Shown: positions 10,601 to 22,600 of the stretch, in pieces
Layout of the letters: every line of letters starts with the position of its first letter
Numbering within the stretch: the stretch's first letter is position 1
Assembly: GCA_033807775.1 (NCBI GenBank)
Contig: CM066326.1
Span: forward strand, 86,714,873-86,778,872
DNA length: 64,000 nucleotides
Direction: 5' to 3'
Source: Saussurea involucrata
Lineage: Eukaryota; Streptophyta; Magnoliopsida; Asterales; Asteraceae
Program-made: the position numbers and the translations under genes
The notes under the pieces: generated by a model
Seen by the model: only the letters and a program-made list of their open reading frames with translations
What the model was told of the DNA's origin: nothing
Databases searched by the model: none

Positions 10601-13600
10601 TTTCGATGCGATGAAAAGTGGAATGTCGGACACCGTTGTAAGCGACGGGAATTGAGTGTTCTATTGGCCCAGGAAGAGGAAGAACAAGTAGAAGGGGTAG
10701 ATTCGGTGATTGAAGAACCAATCGAAAATCCTCAATCAGAGATATGTATGAACTCCGTTTTGGGAATCAATAACCCAAAAACCTTGAAATTGAAGGGAAT
10801 ATTGGTTGATTGTGAGGTTGTGGTTATGATTGACCCAGGGGCCACGCATAATTTTATTTCGTTAGACACTATTAATCAATTGGGTATTCCGGTGAGCAGC
10901 ACAGGTGATTTCGGTGTCTCGTTAGGGACAGGGGAGGCTGTGAAGGGATATGGGGAGTGTCAAGGAGTCAGATTATGCATACAGGGAATAGAAGTCTGTG
11001 AAGATTTCCTTCCTTTAACCCTGGGAAATTCTGACGTGATCCTCGGGATACAGTGGTTAGAGAAGTTGGGAACGGTAACAACCAACTGGAAGACGCAAGT
11101 GATGAAGTTTGTGGTCAACGGGGTGCCGGTCACCCTTAAAGGAGATCCGTCTCTGGGTCGTTCGAAGGTGACACTCAAAAACATGATGCGTACCATAAAC
11201 CAGGAAGGGGGAGGATACATGCTCCAGTTGAATCAGGTGGAACGAGAACCAACCTCGAGAAATTTGCCGGAATGCCCGGAGTTTTTGAAGGAGGTGTTGA
11301 GGACGCATCATAACATTTTTGAATGGCCGAGCGGGCTGCCACCAAAACGGAATAGAGAGCATGCTATAAATCTGAAGGAAGGAGCTGAACCGGTATCAGT
11401 ACGACCTTACCGATACCCCCATGCCCAGAAAACGGAGATTGAAAGGTTGGTACAAGATATGCTCTGAGCTGGGATAATCCAACCTTCGAGTAGCCCTTTC
11501 TCTAGTCCGGTTCTCCTGGTAAAAAAAAAGATGGATCCTGGAGGTTCTGCGTTGATTATCGCGCGCTGAACAAGGCCACCATACTGGATAAATACCCTAT
11601 TCCGGTGATTGATGAGTTGTTAGATGAGCTTTTTGGATCTCGAGTCTTTTCTAAACTGGACCTCAAGTCGGGCTATCACCAGATTAGAGTAAAGGAAGTC
11701 GATGTGCCTAAAACAGCCTTCAGAACCCATGAAGGGCATTATGAGTTCTTGGTTATGCCGTTCGGGCTAACCAATGCACCGGCGACATTTCAGTCGGTAA
11801 TGAATGATATTTTTCGCCCATATCTTCGTAAATTCGTTCTTGTATTTTTCGATGATATTTTGGTTTATAGTCCAAGTGAACAACAACACGTCGAGCATTT
11901 GGCAACCGTTATGATGCAGCTATCCCGACATCAGTTTTATGCTAATCCAAACAAATGCGAGTTTGGTAAAACAAAGGTGGCCTATCTGGGCCATGTGATT
12001 TCGGAAAATGGAGTGTCGGTCGATCCGGAGAAGATCGAAGCGATAATAGAGTGGCCAGTACCAAAGAATGTACGTGAATTACGGGGATTTTTGGGCCTGT
12101 CCGGTTATTATCGACGGTTCATCGCTGGGTTTGCTAGGATGGCCTTTCCTCTAACTGATCAACTTAAGAAAGAGAATTTTGGGTGGACACCGGAGGCTAC
12201 TGAAGCTTTTCAAATGATCAAGACAGCCTTAACCACAGCTCCTATCTTGGCGATGCCAAATTTTTCACAGGGTTTCATAGTGGAGGCTGATGCATCGGGT
12301 TACGGCTTAGGGGCAGTTTTGTTACAAAATGGCCATCCAATAGCGTATTTCAGTCAGGTGTTGGGGCTGAGGAATCGTTTGAAATCTATCTACGAAAAGG
12401 AGTTGATGGCAATAGTACTCGCGGTGCTTCGATGGCGTCATTATTTGCTTGGCCGACACTTTGTAATACGGACAGACCAACGGAGCCTCAAATACCTCAT
12501 GGAACAGCGGGAGGTCGGCTCTGACTACCAGAAATGGATGAGCAAACTGTTGGGGTTTGATTTTGAAATTCAATACAAACCAGGACCAACAAACAAGGTG
12601 GCGGACGCTTTATCTCGGGAATTTCCAATAAATACGGAATTAGGGAACATGGCATCTTCCTGGTCAATGAACATGACTGAACTGATCAAAGAAATTGAAG
12701 CCGACTCCTTTATTAGTAAGGTCTCCAATGAAATCCAAGAGCAGGGGAAGGTCTATGTTGGCTATTACATGGATCAAGGGCGATTGATGTATAAGGGTCG
12801 ATTAGTGATCCCTAGTAATTCTTCCTTCATCCCCAAACTATTACAAGAGTATCATGATTCAGTGATCGGGGGTCATTCGGGTGAGTTGAAGACTTACCAA
12901 CGGTTGGCATCTGAATGGTTTTGGGTAGGAATGAGAAAGGCTGTCCAACGTTATGTCCGGGGTTGTTCGGTGTGTCAACAGCAGAAAGCATCCACGGCAC
13001 AGCCGGCGGGACTACTTCAGCCTCTACCCATACCGTCGGAAGTTTGGGAGGATTTGAGTATGGATTTTATAGAAGGTTTGCCACACTCCAACGGATTTGA
13101 TAGCATCTTGGTTGTTGTGGACAGACTAACCAAGTATGCCCATTTCCTAGCACTAAAACACCCGTTTAATGCAGCATCGGTGGCGGCGTTGTTTGTCAAG
13201 GAGGTGGTTCGACTCCATGGGTTTCCGTCCACTATTGTCTCGGATCGAGACAAAGTTTTTATGAGCAATTTTTGGCGTGAATTATTCCGTCTCCAGGGGA
13301 CTACGCTGCTACGTAGTACGGCTTATCACCCCCAAACCGATGGACAATCGGAGATCGTTAACAAGACCGTCGAAACCTACCTCCGATGTTTCATTCAGGG
13401 AGTCCCTCGCAAATGGGTCCAATGGCTGCCATGGGCTGAATTTTGGCATAATACTTCGTACCACGTCTCTACAAAATGCACACCTTTTAAGGCGCTCTAT
13501 GGTCGGGATCCCCCTCGTTTGGTTAAGGTTCAGCAAGGTAGTACTGGTGTTTCCTCTTTAGAAGAAAGGTTGTTGGAACGGGATGCCGTATTAGATGAAC

Positions 13601-16600
13601 TCCGTGGGCATCTATTACAAGCGCAACAACATATGAAACTCATGGCAGACAAGAAACGTAGGCCTGTAACCTTTGAAGTGGAAGACTGGGTGTACTTAAA
13701 ATTGCAGCCCTATAGACAGAAGTCGATGGCTAACAGACCCTTTCAGAAGTTGGCTGCTCGTTTTTATGGGCCATTTAAAATCGTACAGTGGATTGGTGAA
13801 GTGGCTTACAAGCTGCAATTACCTGAATCAGCTCGGATCCACCCGGTATTCCATGTATCTCAGCTTAAGAGAGCGATCGGAGAAAAGCAGGCTTCTCCGT
13901 CCTTGCCTCTACAGATTACCAAAGATTTGGAATTGGAAGTCGAGCCAGAGAGCTTATTGGGGGTCCGTTCTAGAGACACTGCAGGAGGGCAACGAGTCGA
14001 GACATTGATCAAGTGGAAGGGTTTGCCCGATTTTGAAGCCACTTGGGAGGAGTTTACAACCATCCAACAAGTCTTTCCTCATTTCCACCTTGAGGACAAG
14101 GTGGCTCTCTGGGAGCGGGGTAATGTTAAACATCCTCCAATACGGTTCACTTATAGTAGAAGGAGGGGTTCAAATTTAAATGAGGGGACCACACCAAATG
14201 AAGATATGGTGTCACCAGTTGGTTAGCAAATCTGTTACATGAGGGTAGTTTGGGTAATCCTCTTGTAATAGGGTTGGGGAGTCTAGTATAAATAAGAGAG
14301 TTTGCTGTTGATGTGTTAAGCAGAAATTTCTCACGTCTTGTATTAGGAGATCCTAGCTTCTCGAAGTGCTAGCTATTTTTCCCTTTTCCCGTTTTTAATC
14401 TTTCAGCTAATACAAATCCCCAATTATTCTGAATTCCCAGTTTGTAGAATTCAATTCACAACACGGATCTATTGGCCAGGACCCGGGGGAAAGTTACAAA
14501 TATTTATTTTTTATAAATATTTCTTTTGACCCCAAAAATTTCTAAAATAAAATTCTAGACCCCATCAACCTGCTTTTACACACCTTCATTTACCTCTGCA
14601 TATCTATGCTGTTAAAATCGGATATCGGTGCGATATCGGTCAAGGACCGATATTCGATATCTCGGATATATCGGTGATATATCAGTGATATATCGGAATA
14701 TCGGTTTATATAATATTTTTTAGAATTATATATATATATGTTGGAAAATTTAGTAAAAAATATATGTTTTTACTAACTTTGGACACATTTAAATACATAT
14801 ATATGTATTATATATAATTAACTCTTAGTGGGTTTGTGTTCTCCTATATGAGAGTTTCGAAACGATGCATAATGTGTCCAAAACGGAGTATGTGTGAATG
14901 AGATATCGATACTCAAAGTTGAGTACTTGGATGAAATTAGCAAAAACCAAGTGGGTGTGGGAATGTATCCCACATAGGAAGAAAGAGTAAAACCTTAATG
15001 GTTTATAACCATGAAAGTGTGAGGGGTTTACAAGCTCCTTTGAATGGTTTTACTCCAACACCTACCCGTGAGCAGGGGGGGTGCCGATTGAGGAATTCGT
15101 AAGCTAAAATCGCCGAACTTGTGTGTGGACACGAATGCAGCTCCGAAATCTCGAGCTCGGGCAGCTAGGTTTTGCTAATTTTCGTTTTGACACAGTTTCA
15201 TTTTTTTGGAAGGGTTCGTGGAACTGGGGTTACCAATTACAAGCCCAAAAAAAACACCCTTTAAAAATCGCGATTTTTTGACCTAAATATCGGCAAAATC
15301 GGCAAATATATCGGTCAATATCGCCGATATATCGCTGGCCGATATATTGCACCGATTTTTTGAGTTTGACCGATTTCCGATATCTCGTCGATATATCGCG
15401 ATTTTAACAGCATAGCTGCATATCTATTTGTATCACCATGACTGAAACTTTTAACAAATTCATTCATTTGAAGGTGACCGAAGATATGTGAAATTAATTG
15501 AAGGTGAAGTTGAAGGTGGATGAAGGTCCATAGATAGATGACTTAGTAAAATGACCTAAAAAAGAAAAATACAAGGGGCATAATTGGAAAAATGTGAAAA
15601 AAACCCAATAAGCTATCTGAAGTAACTTTTCAAAAAAGTCAGCTCATGGCTTAACAAAAGGCTTTTCAAAAAACAAGCTACCATGGCCTTAGTAATAACT
15701 TCAATAGCATCTACAATTTGGCCTAATATCTAATAATAGAAACAGGGAAGGGTGTGTCAAAATGGATTCTTGCCCTTTGGTAAGAACTTCAAATGCACCC
15801 TCAATTATGAGATGGAGAAATTCATAAACCTCTATTATTAAGGGTAAATTTGTCATTCAGTTAATTAAAAGTGCAAGCTTATGAAGTCAATCAATAATCA
15901 GCTATAGAAGATTTCCAATATATTACCATAAACTTGCTCATTTCATGATTGCAGGTACATCAATGTTTTGGATTATTCAAGTAGGGCCCGGTCTATTAGC
16001 ATGTTAAATATGGGATTTTGAAGAGGGCCTCCAAAAGTTGTTGACCCAATATTACTTGTGTTTGGGACTTTGGGTTCAATTTTGTGGCAACCACAGTTAT
16101 GTGGGGCACATCCTTTAGCACTTTACTACTGGGATTAGTCTGTGCCCCTGGGATACCCTTCCCAAAAAAAAAAGTAAACTTCACTTTTGGTGCCTAACGT
16201 TTGTCAATTTTAACGGGTATCGTCCCTAAACAATCGAAACTCGGATTTGGTCCCTCACTTTTGCATTTCACTTTGGTTTTGATCCCTTCCACTAATGGAC
16301 TTTAACTTTTTCCGTTAACTCCAATTAAATGAGGGGTATTTTAGTCATTCCCTATATTCCTTTTTAAATAAATACAAAATATATGCAAAGAGGGGCTTAC
16401 TGATGAAATGCAGGTAGGAGCAGCTTTGGCACTATTGATTTTCTGTCTCAAATTTTCAACTAAATCGTCGACATCCATTTTTTCAGCTTGGCCATCCTCT
16501 GCTGGAAGTGAAGTTAACATCAGAAGCTGTCATCATTCAAAATCGGATGCTAGGAGAAAAAAGGAAAAAGACAGGTGGAAAAGAAAAATAAGCGATAGCT

Positions 16601-19600
16601 GTCCACAAAGATCAAATTAAGACCAAAGGGTCAGAAGATCAAGAGTTCAAACACGGTTCTAAAAGGTACGCCATGGTGTCCAACGTAAGGCGCACCTCTG
16701 CCGTTACAAGGCGTGACTTTTTCAACTTTTAATAATTTATATTTTTAGATTTTTTTAGATTTTGTGTTTATACACTTTTAACTTTAGATTTCCATTTGGC
16801 TTACCTAATCACATCACTCACAGTTTCATGAATTCACATACGTCACATACTCACGGTTAAAACAAAGTTGTAAATATTTGATCACAGACTTCTTATATAA
16901 TACTAAAATATATGATTTTCTTCCTCTTATATGAATGTAAGTTCTTTAATATCATTGAATAACGAATAAAATATATATATATAGGGGCAGGTTCAAACGA
17001 GAAGCTAAACATTGTGCGAGAAGGCAAGAAGCCTCATTATCATATATGATTACACGCATGATACACAAAACTTAATCATATATGATTAAAACACATGCTG
17101 CAATGACAACACATAGACGCTTAATCATATATGATTAAACACACCTAAAGGAGTATAATCATATATGATATCGAGACTTTCTCGCATTCTCGCCAAATGT
17201 TTAACTTCTTGCATGATTCTTCCTCTATATATAATTATAAACATGACATACAAACTTGCCTCCTTCTGTCACGACTTAAAACACTGCGTCCTTTCCGTGG
17301 CGTGTAAGGCCGGAGACTTGGCCTCGCCGCCACGCCTTTAGAACCTTGGGTTCAAACCTCACCAAAGTGAGAAGTGTGCGTGAGTATTTGTTGTATATAA
17401 ATATTATATACTTAAAAAGAAGAAGATAGAATTGAGGGTGGAAAGGCGATTGTAGTTAAATATTATACACACCAGCTATACTTCTCTCGAGCATTATGCA
17501 TCCGTCTGCACCCAAAGTCACAATGACAAATTTAACCTTTGGCAACCTTATGAGCATGGAAACAAGCGCGCTTGGGACAGTTGGAGCTTTTGTCCACGCC
17601 TATTGAAATTATGCAGCAAAGCAATCACATGAATATTGGTCAAAGCTCGGTACCACATATCGTTATGTTAAAAATAAATTCAGCTCTCTTCATTAGAAAG
17701 AGAAGTACGATCCAACAAATTGTCATTTTTTGCAGACAGACTTCAGAATAAAACATTACTAGTAAATTAACAAGCAAAAAGTGCAAAAAACACATCTGGA
17801 ATTAGAAACTTCTTACACACAATGACTCCTTGCACATCTGCAAAAAACAACTCCTTATTATACTAGGTAGAAACTATTAACCGACTTCACTCACATGCCT
17901 AATCTACTTGTACGGTTGTACTACTGCAGTAAAGACTTGTACCTTAGCCTACTACTATTGACTTATTGACTATAATACCCAGGGTATAACAACCACCTAC
18001 TAGACTTCTATAGAATTGTCTTCTAACACATTATCTAGTCGTTTTCCAAATATGCACGGGGAAGCCAAATACATAAAGAAAACTTTGGGTAGAAGGAGAT
18101 TTGATGAACCTAAAGCAGTATTCGTAGAATATGAGTGCATGTAACATTTCACATCTTGATATTTTAGCAATTCAATTATGAGCAGATATGTAACAATAGG
18201 TACGATAAAAAAACTTCCAACGCTTCATTCCTGCAGAGTAGTTACCGATGGGAAATTGGAATTTCCAGGGGTCGGGTACCAAATTAATTTAAAAATTGTC
18301 TGACCAAAACGGCAGGTACATTTAGAAAGGAAAGAAGCTATAAACAGAATTTTTCAAAGGAGCAGCTTGCCTGTGGAAGTTTGGCTGAGCACACAACGTA
18401 GTCTGATAAATATAGAAAATCATCCAACCCTTCCCTTAGCTTTTCAGCATCAATCAAAATAGGTATACTCCTTCGATTTGCCTGCACTGGTAGCATTTAA
18501 CAGGGATCATTTATTTCCATTTTTGTATAAATTATTTAGTAGCCTACGGAAGCTGATCACAAGAACAATCGGGGGTGGACCTATTAAGGACTGAGCGGGT
18601 CCCGGGCAACCGCTCAAGCTCAACCGATTTTCGCATTTTGGGGTATAAAAGGTGCACCATTAAACTTTGAGGGGTGCCCCTAGATTTTAGAAAATACAAG
18701 GAACATAAACAAAAGGAACCGAAAAGTCCCATGAAATCAATCAAAAAACCCGAAGAAATCCCTCAAAATCATGGAATTCGGCTAAAAACACATCGGACGA
18801 TGTTGCAGGGCTTTTATCCACCTTAAAGATGCCCGCTCGGAAAAAAATCCTGGGTCCGCTGCTGATGAACTACACAGTTGATTTCGGAATATAACATGCC
18901 TCACAGTTGCAGGTGAAAGTGTTTCTATTCACTAACAAGTATACTCAAAATAAAGAATACTACAAGCTAAAAGAGAAATAAGATCTGAAACCAAAACACT
19001 TACCTCATGTGCAACAAGTAAAGCAGTTTCATGCAATCGCACATCAAAATAAGTAAGCTCCACTCCATCCAATGCAGATGTCAAAGTTAAGCTGGAGAGG
19101 TCGCTGGGAATCATCGGAGGCGACCCTGGAGTATGAATGCAAGTTCGCGTTTTCCTGGAAACAACACAATAAAAAAAGAGCTATTTGGAATCCAAATGGA
19201 AGATTGTTAAGAAGAAAACCCACCATTTGACCTGGCTAGAGCATGAATGAGTTGTGAAGTGGGATTAAATGGAAAACACAATAATACGTCGTAAATGTGT
19301 TGGGATATGTACAGAAGACATGTTCTTTTTCTTTATGGCTTATGACAATAACTCAGCAGGGTTGGGTTCCAGTAAGAAGTTGAGGTTAACGTGAGAAGTG
19401 TGAGAAGTAGTTCTCAACCGTTGATGAGAAATGGATGTACATTAGGATGAGATGCACCAGATCAATCCCCTTCTAAGCCACAATTCATGGGAGGGCATTT
19501 GAATCCACTTCTCACGCTTCTCACGTTAACCTCAACTTCTCACACAATCCTTCACCTAACTCGGCATATCGACTATTGATAATTTATCCCACAAACTACC

Positions 19601-22600
19601 TTTTTTTTAGAAGGGTGTCCTAGGCTATGCCTAGACTAATCTCTTGGCAAATTATGACTGTAAGACATCAACCCCGATTAAACCTCAGTGGCCTGGATTA
19701 GAACCCTGGGCAGATGGGATATTCCACCACATCCCCCAGGGCCTTAACCGGTACGCCACAACCCTTGTGGTTCCCACAAACTACCTTTGCTAGAAACAAG
19801 AAAAGAACAAAAAGTAAGGATGTGTTCTCGAATTTAAGAAGAAAAGAAAAGAAAAGAAAGTGTAGGAAAAGAAATAAAAAGTTTTATTTGTATTCTTGAG
19901 AGCTAAGGGAAAGAAAGAATTTAAGTTTCGTGTTCTTGAGCAGAAGAGAAAGGAAAAGAAAGATGCCAATTTTACAAACACCTTTATTTATTTTACTGCA
20001 GATTGTAATTGATGGGTAGATGTGTAATTTTATAAATATTTTTAATTCTTTCCTTTCCTTCCCTTTCCTCCCATATTTGGGTAGAAAGTCAGTCTTATTT
20101 TCCTTCCTTTTTCCTTTCCTTTCCCTCTTAAGAAAACTTGAAAAAATAGTTGGTCACTTGGTCATATATGGTAATGGTACCTTTCATGGAGGTAACAAGA
20201 GGATAAAAAACAAAACAGTACATAAGTTAGGTATGCTTACGTTTGATTATCCACAATGACATAGGTAAATGGTGAATTTCCCTCTTCAGAAACCTGCAAA
20301 CAGGAAATAGCACGTTGATGTATTTGTAATGAAAATTATCCAAAGATTAAAGTACCTACCACAAATGGTCGTACAATCTATTGAGATTAACATTATAAGC
20401 TCTATTCGCATATACAAATAAAGAAAGCAAGTGTTAAGGAAAGAGGTATATTTAGGTATATAACCTTAAATGAGATTTTAATTAATTCCATGACCTGTTG
20501 ATGAGTATGAAGCCATTTTTTTTAATAAGCTAGGAGATCATGAATTTAATTAAAATCTCATTTTAAGGTTATTACCTAAATGACCCTAAGGAAAGAACAC
20601 CAGAACACGTGAAGAAATAAGTTTACGGCAACTTGGTCAATTATCTTCATGACACAATCTTCAAAATTTCTTCAAAGTTGTGTTATGAATTCCTACCATG
20701 AAATCAACAAAAGGTAATGGAACTTATATGAAAAGCGGCATACGTCCAAAAATATTCATCTAGAAAAACAACAATTGTTGTACTGATACAATAATCAAAT
20801 TCTTCAACACATTTTTGACTTAAGGCCTAAGTACTAATTTTCTATTCAGAAACTGGAAGTGGTTTGTTTTCATGACCCTTGGCCCAAAGTTATAAAACTA
20901 TGTTAAATTGTAAATTTGTAATCAAAACTCCTATGCAGATTAAAGACTTAAGGGGCCGTTTACTAAACATTTACCGGGTAAGCGCTTATCGGGTGTCATT
21001 TACCTTACCGGGTGAGCATGGGAAGGACTTAGAATCTTACCCAATAAATGGCATAGCAAGGACCAAGAATCTTATTCGGTGAGGGAGTAGACTCTTACCC
21101 AGTAAGCGCTAACATGGTAAGAGACACTTACCAAAAATCCATTTTTAGGGTAGAGAATGTTACCCAATAAAGTAAATGAGGGTGTGACTCTTGCCGGTAA
21201 GCATTTGGTAAACAGACCCTAATTCTCTTCAATGAGAAATTGTTTTCTGGAACAGCTGTACCTTGATGACAGGGACGGCAAACGATCAAAGTTGCTATAT
21301 ATGATTCGGGACTAGCAGTAGCAAGTTTTAACACAATCATATGATACAAAACTGCCCTGAATATTTTATTCTTTTCAAGAGCAATGTTTATTACCACAAA
21401 AAAAGAGACATCTACACCATCAACTTGTAATTCTTCCAATACTCCTCTTCCTTGAGCGTCATTGGCAACCTGAAAAGTAATTTGAGCAATGGCGAACACT
21501 TGACAACAGTTAAGATAGTCTCAAACAATCAGGAAAGAAAAAGAATAGTACATCAGAACACCTCTCAGACTTGTACATTTAAGGTATTAACAACAGAGGT
21601 GAAGGATCGTGTGAGAAGTTGAAGTTAACGTGAGAAGCGTGAGAAGTGGATCTGAACCGTTGATCACTTTTAATCAAATGCCCTCCCATGAATTGCGGCT
21701 TAGAAGGGAATTGATCCGGTGCATCTTATCTCGGTGCATGTCATCCTAATGTGCATCCATTTCTCATCCAACGGTTGATAACCATTTCTCATGCTTCTCA
21801 TGTTAACCTCAACTTCTGACCGGAACCCAACCCTAACAACATATTGGATTTGGGGGTGTGTCGGTGAACTGTGGCTTCTTACCCTAACCCGGACGACAAG
21901 ATCAGAAGCACCAGCATGAAGGTAAAAATCTAGGTGATCCATTTGTTTTATTTGGATTTTGGAGATTCATATGAGTTGTAAGTGTTGGGTTTTCTTATGG
22001 TTTTTTGGCCCATGAGGAAGGCCCATGTGTTTTGGCCCTCATATATATATTTCTTATTCAACACTATTTTATTAGGGTGTGTAATTTTTCAAATTAGCAG
22101 CTACATAGAGAGAGAGAGAGAGAGAGAAACAAGAAAAAGGAGAGAGCTCCATTTTCGTCTTTCTTAACCCAGCTGCAGAAAACTTCCGTTTTCCGGAGAT
22201 TGAACGGTCGGATCGTCGTGATTTTTGGGCAGCAGCTTCACGACATCTTCATCCACATTATGGACGGTGGGATCGTGTTTTTGAGGTCCGGAGGTCAGGT
22301 TTTCTCGGGGTTCTGCACAGCAGCAATTTGTGGTGATATTTTCTCCATCCTTGCTCTATTTTGGTTCCATACATCTTGATGTGCTTATTTCCAAGTGTAT
22401 GATGGTTTTGTATGCCTCTAGTATAATCTAGAGAAGACTTTGTATTGCTCTAATATTGGTGGTAGTGGATTTGAAGCGGCTCAAGTAGTCCCGTGGTTTT
22501 TACTCTCGATTTCGAGGGGTTTTCCACGCTAAAATTTTGGTGTCTCATTGTGGTTGCTGATTTTATGTTTTGGAGCTGTTTTTACTTGCATTTAGAATAC

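Larger units (their letters stand above)
9187..14463 (+). mobile_element. Ty3/gypsy chromovirus-type LTR retrotransposon, complete, recent
   Basis: A 5,277-bp element inserted antisense in intron 9 of the pfkB kinase. Two 340-bp LTRs (9187-9526, 14124-14463) begin TGTTAAACAT, end CACAACA and differ at only two positions that I can find. Direct 5-bp target duplications CGGAT lie at 9182-9186 and 14464-14468. The initiator-methionine-type primer site TGGTATCAGAGC is at 9530-9541 and a purine tract GGGAGCGGGG at 14111-14120. Order is gag, protease, RT, RNase H, integrase, chromodomain, so it is a Ty3/gypsy chromovirus. The coding region carries two frameshifts and one stop. Confidence 0.97.

Noticed and set aside
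14604..15415. Short regularly recurring words that might suggest a CRISPR-like or iteron array
   Set aside because: Spacing is irregular, the words appear in both orientations and are confined between perfect TIRs with a target duplication; it is a transposable element.
21128..21499. 123-codon minus-strand reading frame as a gene
   Set aside because: Only its first part is real coding sequence (kinase exon 4, 21395-21469); the rest is intron.
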